A DNA stretch of 64,000 nt, from contig CATPBJ010000087.1 of NCBI GenBank assembly GCA_955652395.1, positions 1-64,000 on the forward strand. The letters are read 5' to 3'. A program made the position numbers and the translations under genes. Numbering within the stretch: the first letter of the stretch is position 1; every line of letters begins with the position of its first letter. This document shows positions 43,422-52,531 of this stretch, one piece after another. The notes under the pieces were generated by a model, which saw nothing but the letters and a program-made list of their open reading frames with translations, was not told the DNA's origin and ran no database searches. This stretch comes from an uncultured Terriglobales bacterium. GTDB lineage: Bacteria; Acidobacteriota; Terriglobia; Terriglobales; Acidobacteriaceae.

Positions 43422-43607
43422 TAACTGCTAAACGTCTTTCGTTGCTTTTCGGGCTTCGTCGGGAAACTCTGGAAACCCAGATAAAGCAGTAGATGCGAGC
43501 ACCATCGGGCGAAGATGCTCTTTAAGATTCTCGCCCCGACGGTCACCTCCAGCAAGGCCCATAAGTACATGACCTGCCGGGGTAAATCGCGGAATATGCG
43601 GGCGAAC

Positions 43608-44366
43608 TCACAGCCAGAACGCAGCCAGCGCTGCAACCAGGGTACCCAGGAAGTTTACCGAGTCGTTATTAACCATATTGCGCCTCTCCAGCCAGGCGCC
43701 CAGAAAACTATCCACCACCATGCCCAGGATAGCGGCGCCCGCCGAGACCACCAGCCACTGTCGGGGTAACAATCCACCGAGAACACAGATGGAACTCACG
43801 ATTCCGGCAGCGCCGACTCCAGCCAGGGTTCCGACCAGGCTCACCGCGCCATCGGTCCCCGGCGGGACGGAACGCCAAGTGGTAATCAGACGAGCTTTTT
43901 CGCCGAAAGCCTCGCCCAGTTCGCTGGAAACCGTGTCGGCTGCGGCCTCGGAAAGTGCCGCCGCCATGGCAAGCAGGAAGAGTGTGCGGTTAGGGCTGAG
44001 GACGGAAAATACGGCACAGGCCGTGGCTACGCCAAGATTGGCCAGAACCTGGGATGCCTTCCGTCCGTCCTGGCGTTCCGCGACCCCTAACTTCTGTTTT
44101 CGCTGATAGCCCAGGCGGGTTGTGATCCAGGCCAGCGCGAAAACAGTGATCAGCGCCGCAAAAGCCCCCGGACCTCCGCACAAATAGAGTATGAGACAGC
44201 TGACGGCTCCCGTTAGAGCGCCTGAGTTCGTGACTCCACGCATCTGGCGGGCGAGCAAGGTGAAGGCAAGAGTTAGTAGACTTGCGACGGCCCATCGTCC
44301 CTGGAGGACGGTCAAATCGCTGAGTTGAAAGAGGTCATACACATCGGTCACGATAAATGGTGCCAT
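43608..44366 (-). CDS. DUF92 integral membrane protein (phytyl-phosphate-kinase-like family)
   Basis: About 252 residues from ATG 44366 (MAPFIVTDVYDLFQLSD), with six or more helices. The DUF92 blocks are GVTNSGALTGAVSCLILYLC, KLGVAERQDGRKASQVLANL, AALSEAAADTVSSELGEAFG, VPPGTDGAVSLVGTLAG, and DSVNFLGTLVAALAA at the end. Plant VTE6 (phytyl-phosphate kinase) belongs to the family; bacterial members are uncharacterised. An in-frame ATG at 44459 is less likely. The 186-base gap to the next gene holds no convincing gene. Confidence 0.85.
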   Translation of the reverse strand: MAPFIVTDVYDLFQLSDLTVLQGRWAVASLLTLAFTLLARQMRGVTNSGALTGAVSCLILYLCGGPGAFAALITVFALAWITTRLGYQRKQKLGVAERQDGRKASQVLANLGVATACAVFSVLSPNRTLFLLAMAAALSEAAADTVSSELGEAFGEKARLITTWRSVPPGTDGAVSLVGTLAGVGAAGIVSSICVLGGLLPRQWLVVSAGAAILGMVVDSFLGAWLERRNMVNNDSVNFLGTLVAALAAFWL

Positions 44367-44535
44367 TCTCCAACCAAGACTCGGGTTCTCCTCCACAAGG
44401 AATAGTGTAGCTCTCTTGGCCGTACTACAGATAGGGCTTGGTCTTCGGATTACCAGCATCTTCGATCTGCATCAAAGTCACCTGAGTAGTCTAAACTGCA
44501 CTACGCTTGCGGCTTTTCCGGTTCGGGGTGAACTT

Positions 44536-45369
44536 ATGGCTGCCTCTGTTTGGTCGGGATATCTTACTTTCGGCTTGATCTCCATGCCGGTGCGTCTTTT
44601 CTCCGGCGCACGCAGCAGCGGCATCTCCTTCAACATGTTGCATCGCGACGACCTGCAGAGGGTCAAGCAGCAATATTACTGTCCCGCCGACAATCGGGTG
44701 GTAGAGCGCAGTGAAATCGTAAAGGGCTACGAATTCCGCAAAGACGAATATGTAGTGATCGAGCCCGAAGAGATCAAGAAAATCGAGCCGCAAACCGCCA
44801 AGACCATGGAGATCTTGGAGTTCGTGAAATCCAACGAAGTCGATCCGGTGTTTTTCGAATCGTCGTACTACATGTTGCCGGAAGAGGCGGGGCGCAGGCC
44901 TTACGGGCTGCTGACCAAGGCCCTGGAAGAGAGCGAGTACGTCGCCATCGCCAAGTTGACGATGCACAATCGCGAGTACACCGTGTTTTTGCGTCCGCAC
45001 GAAGGCGGACTCATGCTCCACACCATGTACTACGCCGAGGAAGTTCGCCAGGTGGAAGGCTTCGGCGCACCCGATGTCGAACTGAAAGAAGCAGAAGTCA
45101 AAGTCGCTCACCAGCTGATCGAGGCACTGGCCGCCGAGTGGGACCCCGAGAAATATCACGACACTTTTCAGGAGAATGTGAAAAAGCTCATCGAGACCAA
45201 ACTGGAGGGCGGCAAGATCACTGAAGTGGAGAAGCCAAAGAAACTCGCCCCGGTCGTCGACCTGATGGCCGCCCTCAAACAAAGCCTCGCCGAGATGGAA
45301 GGGAAAAAGAAGCCGGCTGCGCCCGCGCGGGAAGCGACTTCGGGGAAACGGTCAAGAGGCAAGGCGTAG
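44536..45369 (+). CDS. ku: Ku DNA-end-binding protein (bacterial NHEJ)
   Basis: 277 residues from ATG 44536 with GGGGTGAAC upstream. It forms the ring dimer that holds double-strand ends and recruits LigD. N-terminal VWSGYLTFGLISMPVRLFSG, RVKQQYYCPADNRVV, VKGYEFRKDEYVVIEPEEIK, then VDPVFFESSYYMLPEE, YGLLTKALEES and LRPHEGGLMLHTMYYAEEVR. A Lys-rich tail (GKKKPAAPAREATSGKRSRG) follows, as in many bacterial Ku proteins. LigD is not adjacent; the only ligase in the window is the broken one at 2510-3109. Confidence 0.95.
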   Translation: MAASVWSGYLTFGLISMPVRLFSGARSSGISFNMLHRDDLQRVKQQYYCPADNRVVERSEIVKGYEFRKDEYVVIEPEEIKKIEPQTAKTMEILEFVKSNEVDPVFFESSYYMLPEEAGRRPYGLLTKALEESEYVAIAKLTMHNREYTVFLRPHEGGLMLHTMYYAEEVRQVEGFGAPDVELKEAEVKVAHQLIEALAAEWDPEKYHDTFQENVKKLIETKLEGGKITEVEKPKKLAPVVDLMAALKQSLAEMEGKKKPAAPAREATSGKRSRGKA

Positions 45370-45654
45370 AAGCAATCAGCACTCAGCACTCGGCAGTTAG
45401 CACTCGGCAGTTAGAGGCCCATACTTTCCACTCACTCTCGCCACTTTTGCGGCTGAATTGCTGGAAAAATAATTTCGGGTCAATTCCTGAGAGCAGCCTT
45501 TCTCCAACTGGTGGGCATCAGATTGGAAGGGCCAAAAGCCCAGCGCTAACTGCTCATTGCTTGCGCGCCTCGCTGGCGCATCTCCCAACCAACCATTAAA
45601 ATGGAAACTCTTTCCGGAACATTGTGAGTGCATGGACGGTTCTGTAGGGGTGCG
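45370..45654. other. Intergenic region with short direct repeats
   Basis: It begins with CAGCACTCAGCACTCGGCAG, then TTAGCACTCGGCAGTTAG: two copies of GCACTCGGCAGTTAG preceded by a partial one. The rest to 45654 contains no gene I can support; a weak minus-strand frame is a shadow. Confidence 0.5.
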
Positions 45655-47229
45655 ATGAAATTTTGGCGTGTGGCCCGCGTACTGGGCATTCTGACTCTTG
45701 GACTGATTGGCATCAGCTGCGGAGACCAATACCGTCCTGTTGCCATTCCCATTGTCCCGCCTCCGCCCAATCCCCAGGCCGTTCACTTCGTCCTGGTGTT
45801 TAGCGTCAACGGTGCGAATGACCCGGGCGCCAGCAGCCGTCTGGATGTTTCCGGCGACACCAATATCGGCGTTGCTCAACTCGGGCTGGGCCCGGCCCAC
45901 GCCACGCTGACCTCGAACGGCGCCCGGGTGTTCGCCGTGAACACCCGCGAAGACTCGGTTTCGTCTTATTCCCCGACACCCGGATCGACGGCCACATCGG
46001 TGGCAACGACATCTCTTCCCGCAGGTTCGAGCCCGGTATTTGCCCATACCACGGAAAGCGGCACGGTTTACGTCGCGAATTTCGGGAACAAGACGGTCGC
46101 AGCGATCTCGACCACCACCAACGTTGTGTTAAACCCGCTGATTACAGTGGGCACTAATCCGGTCGCCCTGGCGGAGACTCCGGACCAGAGGAAACTCTAC
46201 GCAGTCAATCAGGGCGATGGTACCGTGACCGCCATCAGCGTGGTGGACCGGACCGTAACCCAGACCATCGCCACCGGGACCACCGGGACCACCCCGGTTT
46301 GGGCCGTGGCACGCTCCGACAGTGCAAGGATTTACGTGCTCAACAACGGGAGTGGCACCGTATCCGCGATTGACACCGTGGCCGACACGTTATTGAGCTC
46401 GGTACCCGTGGGCGCAGGCGCGAATTACATGGTGTATGACAACAAGCTGAATCGCCTCTACGTCACCAATCCGACTGCCAACACCGTTACCGCTCTGAAT
46501 GTTTCGTCGGACCCGCCGACTGTCCTGTTTGCAACGCCTGTTGCTTCCGGCCCGGTGACCGTGGCCGTGCTGCCTGATGGCAGTCGGGCTTACGCGGTGA
46601 GTTCTACAAAGATCCCACCCTGCACTTCTAATCCCGGGGATACGCAGCTTTGCATCAACTCCTCGGTCACCGTCATCAACGCCAGCGACGGAAGCATCCG
46701 GAAGGCGATTCCTCTCGAGCCCACGATTAGCATTTCGGCGGCGTTGCAAACCGGCTCCAGTACCACCTACACCTACACTCTGACTTCTGGTCCCGCCCTA
46801 CGGCCGGGAATGGAAATGGTAGTCTCGGGCATGGCAGACCCCGGGAACAACGGAACATTTACTATTGCAGCGGCAAACGCGGGAATATTCACGGTCGTCA
46901 ATGGCCCTGGAACCACGGCGAGCAGTCAGAGCGGGACTGGGGCCGTCGTGGTCGAGATTTCTACGGCCAGCCCGACCGGTTGCGACATCAGTGGCCTGGG
47001 CGTCCCGGCGGGCGTACTGGGCGGAGTGCGCTTCCGCTTTTCTGCTGCTGCTTCGGCCGATAGTACGAAAGTGTTTGCAGGGAAGTGCGATTCGGGGAGT
47101 ACCGCAGTCATTCGCACTTCCGATGACACTCCGGTGCTCGACATGCCCGCACCTTTGGGCGCGGTGACCCCACCCAACGGCGGAAATGCCTTGCCGCAAA
47201 ACCCCGTGTTCCTCCTGGCAGGACCCTAA
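45655..47229 (+). CDS. YVTN-type beta-propeller lipoprotein
   Basis: 524 residues from ATG 45655 (MKFWRVARVLGILTLG). A signal with GLIGISC gives a likely lipidated Cys, so it is probably attached to a membrane. A long series of about 40-residue propeller blades follows, with repeated GTVYVANFGNKTVAAIST, KLYAVNQGDGTVTAISVVDR, RIYVLNNGSGTVSAIDTV and RLYVTNPTANTVTALNV. Around residues 370-440 an immunoglobulin-like insert is seen (TYTLTSGPALRPGMEMVVSG). Such proteins are plentiful in acidobacteria and may act in surface binding. No enzyme motif is seen. Confidence 0.85.
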   Translation: MKFWRVARVLGILTLGLIGISCGDQYRPVAIPIVPPPPNPQAVHFVLVFSVNGANDPGASSRLDVSGDTNIGVAQLGLGPAHATLTSNGARVFAVNTREDSVSSYSPTPGSTATSVATTSLPAGSSPVFAHTTESGTVYVANFGNKTVAAISTTTNVVLNPLITVGTNPVALAETPDQRKLYAVNQGDGTVTAISVVDRTVTQTIATGTTGTTPVWAVARSDSARIYVLNNGSGTVSAIDTVADTLLSSVPVGAGANYMVYDNKLNRLYVTNPTANTVTALNVSSDPPTVLFATPVASGPVTVAVLPDGSRAYAVSSTKIPPCTSNPGDTQLCINSSVTVINASDGSIRKAIPLEPTISISAALQTGSSTTYTYTLTSGPALRPGMEMVVSGMADPGNNGTFTIAAANAGIFTVVNGPGTTASSQSGTGAVVVEISTASPTGCDISGLGVPAGVLGGVRFRFSAAASADSTKVFAGKCDSGSTAVIRTSDDTPVLDMPAPLGAVTPPNGGNALPQNPVFLLAGP

Positions 47230-47333
47230 AGCGGACCTCGGCAAAAACAAATGCTGTGAGCTTGAGGTCTGAGATTGACTTCTGGCGCGTCCGGTCTGAA
47301 GTCTGAAGTCCGAGGTCTGAAGTCCGGGGTCCG
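47230..47333. repeat. GTCTGAAGTC short direct repeats
   Basis: The gap has GAGGTCTGAGATTG, GGTCTGAAGTCTGAAGTCCG, AGGTCTGAAGTCCGGGGTCC: four imperfect copies of a 7-10 base unit. It is comparable in style to the units at 24121 and 45378 but differs in sequence. Confidence 0.5.
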
Positions 47334-47834
47334 TTACTCGCCGGCAGCGGCCGCCAGGTCGCCGGACAACGGGACGTTGTAGCGCAGGGCGATGTTCATG
47401 AACACGCTGCCTCTGTCGGTTTCGCAGCAAATCACCAGGGCTTCAGTGTCTTCAGTGCTGATGGGACCGTGTTCGGAGGTGTGCAGAACCGGGGGATGCA
47501 CGCGGAAATGGAAACCCTGGTCGTTCAGGGTGGTGACGGCATTTCCCGTCACTTGATTGGCCAACTCACAGACCGTTTCCCGCACCAGGTCGTCGGACTC
47601 GGGCAGATCGGCGCCGGCAAAATGGCTGGCTACCCGCAGGGCGGTCTCCGGATCGAGGTCGAACACAATTCGGCCCTCAATGTCGCCGGTGATCGCAACC
47701 AGTGCGGCCACGCCTTTGCGCCGGTACGCCTCCTGCTCCATGCTCAGGTTCCCAATGGACATGGGAGACTGTAGGCCCTGGGCCAGGACGGCATCCGCCG
47801 CGTTGATAAACGGCTGGATCAACTTCATCTTCAT
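47334..47834 (-). CDS. cheX: CheX chemotaxis phosphatase
   Basis: 166 residues. It dephosphorylates CheY-P. The CheC/CheX/FliY phosphatase signature E..xxN is seen as ETVCELANQVTGNAVTTLND. GVAALVAITGDIEGRIVFDL and GSVFMNIALRY are the flanking strands of the CheX fold. Last gene of the chemotaxis operon, 3 bases after cheY. No cheZ or cheC is present, so this is the likely phosphatase of the pathway. Confidence 0.92.
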   Translation of the reverse strand: MKMKLIQPFINAADAVLAQGLQSPMSIGNLSMEQEAYRRKGVAALVAITGDIEGRIVFDLDPETALRVASHFAGADLPESDDLVRETVCELANQVTGNAVTTLNDQGFHFRVHPPVLHTSEHGPISTEDTEALVICCETDRGSVFMNIALRYNVPLSGDLAAAAGE

Positions 47835-47837
47835 AAA

Positions 47838-48278
47838 TCAGGCTCCCGCGCCTGCGGCATGGGCCACGGCCCCATCCTCGCCCAGCACGTACTTGATCAC
47901 TTCATACAGAACTTCCGGTTTGACCGGCTTCTGCACAAAGTGACGAGCTCCGCGCTGCAGCGCCGCCACGATGTTTTCCTGATAACCGACGGAAGACACC
48001 ATGACGATCCGCGCCTCTGGATGCTGGGCCACGATCTTTTCGGCCGCCTCGATCCCTTCCATCTGCGGCATGGTGATGTCCATGAGCACGATGTCGGGAT
48101 TGGTGCGATCGTATTCGGTAATGGCGGTCATGCCATCGCCGGCCTCACCCGCCACCTGGCCGCCAAAGGTCTCTACGATGCGAGCCAGGTTCTTGCGGGC
48201 GAAGACGGAATCGTCTACCATCAGGTAGCGGACCGGTTGACCGTCCTTGCTGCGTTTTAGCGATGCAAACTGCTCCAT
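47838..48278 (-). CDS. cheY: Chemotaxis response regulator CheY
   Basis: 146 residues from ATG 48278, with a strong TAGGAGGA seven bases upstream. The receiver domain covers nearly the whole protein: YLMVDDSVFARKNL (acidic pair), phospho-acceptor Asp67 in DIVLMDITMPQMEG, MVSSVG and the conserved Lys in FVQKPVKPE. The N-terminal 15 residues and an Ala/Gly tail are extra. It sits between cheB and cheX in the operon and is the likely output to a motor or another target. Confidence 0.93.
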   Translation of the reverse strand: MEQFASLKRSKDGQPVRYLMVDDSVFARKNLARIVETFGGQVAGEAGDGMTAITEYDRTNPDIVLMDITMPQMEGIEAAEKIVAQHPEARIVMVSSVGYQENIVAALQRGARHFVQKPVKPEVLYEVIKYVLGEDGAVAHAAGAGA

Positions 48279-48329
48279 AAATCCTCCTACCTTATCTGCA
48301 AAAATCAAACCTAAACCGTCAGTCCAAAA

Positions 48330-49439
48330 CTAAACCCGTCCCGCGCCTGCGGCTTTGCCGCCTTCGCCGGGTTCACCACCCAATCCATTTCTACGATCGG
48401 CCATGGACTGGACCTGCAGGGTATTGGCCAGAACGTCCAGGCCGACCACTCGGACGGCGAAGCCGCGATCAATGGCCGCTTTGGGCATGCCATACACCAC
48501 GCAGGACTCCTCGTTCTGAGCGATCGTCATTCCTCCCGCGGCTTTGACCGCGCCCATCCCTTGCGCCCCGTCGTCTCCCATTCCGGTCATCAGGACGGCA
48601 ACGCCTTTGGGCCCGAATTCGTCGGCCAGGCTTTTGAACAACACGTCGGCCGAGGGACGGTGACCATTGACTCGTGGCTCATCGCTCAGAACTGCGACGT
48701 CTCCGAGCGGCAGCCGTTTTACCTTGAGGTGCCGGCTGCCGGGACAAATAAGCACACGTCCCGCCAGCAGGACATCTCCCGATTGTGCCTCCTTGACTCC
48801 AACGGCGCAGATTTCATCCAGACGCCGAGCAAACATTTCGGTGAAGCCTTCCGGCATGTGTTGCACCACAACAATGCTGCCGGGAAAATCCGCCGGCAAT
48901 TGCGAGAAGACATACTGCAACGCCTGCGGTCCGCCGGTAGAAACGCCGATAGCAATCACTTTGGACGGAGTTTTCTTGGCATCCAGAGGAGGTTTCTTCC
49001 CCGAACGCGGGGTTACACCCACCGGCCGGACGGTTACGCCCCGGCTCTGAGCCGCCGCTTTGATCTTGCCGATCAATTCCGCTGCGATCTGTGGCATGCG
49101 GGCGGAGACGTCATTCGGCTTGGCGACAAAATCAAACGCTCCCAGTGACAAGGCCTGCAGCGTCACCGATGCTCCCTCCGTGCTATGAGAACTGACGACA
49201 ATGACGGGAAGGCGGTGGCGGCGCATGATTTCCTTGAGCATGTCAATGCCGCCCATGCCGGGCATCTCCAGATCAAGGGTCACGACCTGGGGCTTCAGCT
49301 CTTCGATTTTCCTCAGGCCGAAATTCCCGTCCATGGCGGTGCCCACCACCTCGATCGAACTGTCGTTCTGCAAAATCTGCGGAATCAACTTCCGCATGAG
49401 TGCGGAATCGTCCACCACCAGTACGCGCACCGGGGTCAT
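48330..49439 (-). CDS. cheB: Protein-glutamate methylesterase CheB
   Basis: 369 residues. N-terminal receiver (VVDDSALMRKL, Asp56 in VVTLDLEMPGMGGID) and C-terminal methylesterase with the Ser-His-Asp triad: GVSTGGPQALQYVFSQLP, VVQHMPEGFTEMFARRLDEI and LMTGMGDDGAQGMGAVKAAG. It removes methyl groups from, and deamidates, receptor glutamates under control of CheA. Start ATG 49439 overlaps the cheA stop (ATGA). Confidence 0.95.
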   Translation of the reverse strand: MTPVRVLVVDDSALMRKLIPQILQNDSSIEVVGTAMDGNFGLRKIEELKPQVVTLDLEMPGMGGIDMLKEIMRRHRLPVIVVSSHSTEGASVTLQALSLGAFDFVAKPNDVSARMPQIAAELIGKIKAAAQSRGVTVRPVGVTPRSGKKPPLDAKKTPSKVIAIGVSTGGPQALQYVFSQLPADFPGSIVVVQHMPEGFTEMFARRLDEICAVGVKEAQSGDVLLAGRVLICPGSRHLKVKRLPLGDVAVLSDEPRVNGHRPSADVLFKSLADEFGPKGVAVLMTGMGDDGAQGMGAVKAAGGMTIAQNEESCVVYGMPKAAIDRGFAVRVVGLDVLANTLQVQSMADRRNGLGGEPGEGGKAAGAGRV

Positions 49440-51592
49440 AAACGCGCCTCCGCCGGAGCTTCGCGCAGATTCTTGCGGTCGGCGTGCGATAGAAGAATTC
49501 CGGAGACCATGCTGTCTCCCTGTTCCGGGCGAAACTTGCTGTGACGGTCCACAATCGCTGGAAGATTGACGATGAGCACCACCCGGCCGTCGCCCAGGAT
49601 GGAAGCCCCGCTGATCAGGTCCGTCGCCACGGTCTGGTCATCGAGCGCCTTGATTACCAGTTCTTCTTCGCCTTCGAGGCGGTCCACAATCAGCCCAAGC
49701 TTGCGTTCGCCCATCGAAATTACGAGCACAAAGATTTTTCCGGAACCGGCCTTCTCGTCAGAACCAGGGGCGCACCCCAGACGGACCAGAGGCAGTACGC
49801 GATCGCGCAACTGCAAGACTTCGTAGTTCTGCACCTGGTGCACATCAGATTCCCGGGCGCGCGCAATTTCCGCCACAGCGTTCAAGGGGACGGCGTACAG
49901 CCGCCGCTCGACCCGGAACAACAGGGCCTTGATAATGGCCAGTGTGAGGGGCAACTTGAGGCGGAAAGTCGTACTCTGGCCCACCCGGGTCTCAATGTCG
50001 ACCGAGCCCTTCAGCCGGTGCAACACGGTCTGCACCACGTCCAGGCCCACCCCGCGACCCGAGATCTCGGTAATCTCTTCTGCGGTGCTGAACCCGGGCC
50101 GGAACACCAGTGCGAGAATCTCAGTTTCCCCCAACCTGTCCGCCTCTTCCGAGGTCAGGAGGCCCTTCTCCAGGGCCTTGGCTTTGACTTTTTGAACATC
50201 AATGCCGGCGCCGTCGTCGGTAATTTCCACGATAACCTGATTGCCGTGGTGATACGAAGTGAGATGGATGGTTCCACGCGCCGGCTTTCCGTTTCGCACT
50301 CGCTCCTCGGCGCTCTCGATGCCATGACTGACGGCGTTGCGGACCAGGTGGGTCATCGGTTCGGCGATTACATCGAGAAGACTCTTGTCCAGATCGGTTT
50401 CCTGGCCGCTCATCACCAGTCCCACTTCCTTGCCAACCTGTTTGGCCACGTCACGCACCATCCGGGGAAAGCGCCGGAACAACTGTTCGACCGGTACCAT
50501 GCGGATTTTCATAACCGAACGTTGCAGGTCACTGAGCACTCGAGACTGAAAAGCCATGGCATCGCTGAAGCGGCCGCGCAAGATCTCCTTGGGAACGTGA
50601 CGGGCAAATTCAGTAAATGCCTGCTGCAGCATGGACCTGCCGATAATTAATTCCCCGACCAGGTTGAGCACGTTGTCGATCCGCTCGGCGTCCACCCGGA
50701 GAATGTTTTCCGCGAGCATCGGGGTGTGGCTGGGCCTGGCGACTCCTGCGAGTTCTTCGCCGGATTCCGGTGACGGCGCGTGCTGAGATGGCGCCGGAGA
50801 TGCCGCGTTTCCTGCCGGTTCGGGGGTCGCGGCTTTTTTTGCCTTAGGCTCCGCGGCTCCCACTGGTTCCACCACGACGCTCGAGATCACGGTGGGAATA
50901 CGGCACAACGCGGTCAACTGGTCAGCCGATCTCTCGCTTGCCACCAGCAATTCCAGGCGCTGGGTGCTGGCCGGCGAGCCCGCCTCGGGGCGCGCACCCA
51001 AAACCTCGGCGGATGGCGCCAGCCCATTCAGGACCAGTTGCCGGGCCGCGATCGGCATCGCGCAGTGGGGATCGATTCCAGTCGTGATGTGGTACACATT
51101 CTTGCCCCTGGACACTGCATTCTGGATTGCCAGCTTCTCGTACTCGGTCCAGGCGGCAGGGGCGACGGGGGCTCGGGTCGCCTTCTTGGAGCGTTTCTTG
51201 CCTTTGGGTTGCTGCGCCAGTTCGCGAATCATCTTTGCCAAAGGCGCGGACGAGGGCAGCTTTCCTTTTCGACGGTAGGCGGCCAGCATGGCGCCGAAGG
51301 TGTCGGCGGCGGTAAAGGCGACCTCCGCCTGGCTGCCGTGAGAGGATGCGGATTCCAGGGTCAGGGCATCTTCCAGTTCGTGGGCTGCATTGCTCAGCTC
51401 GCGAAAGCCGCAAGCCGCGGCGTCGCCCTTGATGGTGTGGACGATGCGACGAATGCTGCGCACCAGTTCCGCATCGGCCGGGTTCCGTTCCAGCTTCAGC
51501 GCCTCCTCGTTCAGCGACTGCAGCAGTTCCTGCGCGGTCTCGAAGAAGAGTTCCCGCATTTCCGCGCCGCGCTCATCAGAGAACTGGGTCAC
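49436..51592 (-). CDS. cheA: Chemotaxis histidine kinase CheA
   Basis: 718 residues, GTG start at 51592 overlapping the cheR stop. The Hpt domain has phospho-His52 in RRIVHTIKGDAAACGF. A variable, Ala-rich middle (about 130-300) replaces a clear CheY-binding P2 domain. Dimerisation (AERIDNVLNLVGELIIGRSM), ATPase with the N box NAVSHGIESAEERV, G1 DDGAGIDVQKV and ISGRGVGLDVV, and a C-terminal CheW-like domain (ALLFRVERRLYAVPLNAVAE) follow. It couples MCP signals to CheY and CheB. Confidence 0.95.
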   Translation of the reverse strand: MTQFSDERGAEMRELFFETAQELLQSLNEEALKLERNPADAELVRSIRRIVHTIKGDAAACGFRELSNAAHELEDALTLESASSHGSQAEVAFTAADTFGAMLAAYRRKGKLPSSAPLAKMIRELAQQPKGKKRSKKATRAPVAPAAWTEYEKLAIQNAVSRGKNVYHITTGIDPHCAMPIAARQLVLNGLAPSAEVLGARPEAGSPASTQRLELLVASERSADQLTALCRIPTVISSVVVEPVGAAEPKAKKAATPEPAGNAASPAPSQHAPSPESGEELAGVARPSHTPMLAENILRVDAERIDNVLNLVGELIIGRSMLQQAFTEFARHVPKEILRGRFSDAMAFQSRVLSDLQRSVMKIRMVPVEQLFRRFPRMVRDVAKQVGKEVGLVMSGQETDLDKSLLDVIAEPMTHLVRNAVSHGIESAEERVRNGKPARGTIHLTSYHHGNQVIVEITDDGAGIDVQKVKAKALEKGLLTSEEADRLGETEILALVFRPGFSTAEEITEISGRGVGLDVVQTVLHRLKGSVDIETRVGQSTTFRLKLPLTLAIIKALLFRVERRLYAVPLNAVAEIARARESDVHQVQNYEVLQLRDRVLPLVRLGCAPGSDEKAGSGKIFVLVISMGERKLGLIVDRLEGEEELVIKALDDQTVATDLISGASILGDGRVVLIVNLPAIVDRHSKFRPEQGDSMVSGILLSHADRKNLREAPAEARL

Positions 51593-52494
51593 GCCGTCAC
51601 CTCAACCTTCTGGTAGGCAGTCCCGCTGTTGCGATGGACCATGGCGAACTTGTCGGTCAGGGCCAGGAGGCTTTCGGCGTGGCCCACGAAAAGGTAGCCC
51701 CGGAGATTGAGACAGCGCGCGAATTTTTCCAACAAACGCTTCTGTTCCGGTTCGTCGAAATACATCATTACGTTGCGGCAGAAAATCACGTCATTACGCT
51801 GTGGCAGGTATTCGGTCTTCAAATTGTGGAAGTCGAAGTGGACGACTTCTTTCAGGGCCTTCTTAATGGCGTAACGGTCACCGGTTTTGTCGAAGTAGCG
51901 CAACCGGTAGCTGTAATCCACGCTCGCCATTTGAGTTTCGGAATAAATGCCTTCCTGGGCCGCCCGCAGGACGGAGTAGCTGATGTCGCTGGCGATGATC
52001 TCGACCTTCCAGGGTGGAGGAATCAAAGGCTTGGGTGAAGGCGTGGCTGCGGACTGCGGATGGCGCAGATAGTAATAAGCCAGGCTGTCAGCGATGAGCA
52101 TGGCCAGCGTGTAAGGCTCCTGGCCGGTGGAGCAACCCGCGCTCCAGATGCGCAACGAGTAATCCCGCTGCGCCTGTTTACGGCGAATCAGGTCGTCGAG
52201 GATATGCTTGTGGAACAAATCCAATTGGGCCTTATTGCGGAAGAAGCTGGTCTCGTTGACGGTCAGATTTTCCAGCAGCCGGGTCAGCTCGTGCTTGCCT
52301 TCCTTGGAAATCAGAAGGCGGTAGTAACTGTAGAAAGAATCGAGTTGACATTCCTTAAGACGGCGCTGCAGGCGATCCTGAAGGAAGTGGGTGCGCCGCT
52401 CGTCGAAGTGCATGCCGCACTCCTGGTAGACGAGCACCTGCAGAAGCTTCAGTTCAGCCTCGGTAAACTGCGCAGGTATGCTGGATGTGCCCAT
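51589..52494 (-). CDS. cheR: Chemotaxis protein methyltransferase CheR
   Basis: 301 residues. It methylates receptor glutamates using S-adenosylmethionine. The N-terminal helical domain (FDERRTHFLQDRLQRRLKEC, LLISKEGKHELTRLLENLTV) is followed by ETSFFRNKAQLDLFHKHIL and the SAM site SLRIWSAGCSTGQEPYTLAM. Late blocks are VHFDFHNLKTEYLPQRNDVI and CRNVMMYFDEPEQKRLLEKF. It lies between cheW and cheA in the operon, and its last bases overlap cheA. Confidence 0.95.
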   Translation of the reverse strand: MGTSSIPAQFTEAELKLLQVLVYQECGMHFDERRTHFLQDRLQRRLKECQLDSFYSYYRLLISKEGKHELTRLLENLTVNETSFFRNKAQLDLFHKHILDDLIRRKQAQRDYSLRIWSAGCSTGQEPYTLAMLIADSLAYYYLRHPQSAATPSPKPLIPPPWKVEIIASDISYSVLRAAQEGIYSETQMASVDYSYRLRYFDKTGDRYAIKKALKEVVHFDFHNLKTEYLPQRNDVIFCRNVMMYFDEPEQKRLLEKFARCLNLRGYLFVGHAESLLALTDKFAMVHRNSGTAYQKVEVTA

Positions 52495-52531
52495 GAGTCC
52501 CGGTTCGTCCCTTATGCCATGTCGGAGACCG

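Noticed and set aside
43421-43636. Possible 50-70 residue gene between the cyclase-like and DUF92 genes
   Set aside because: The frame overlaps the DUF92 3' end, and the part inside the gap (MYLWALLEVTVG...) has no ribosome site or recognisable family.
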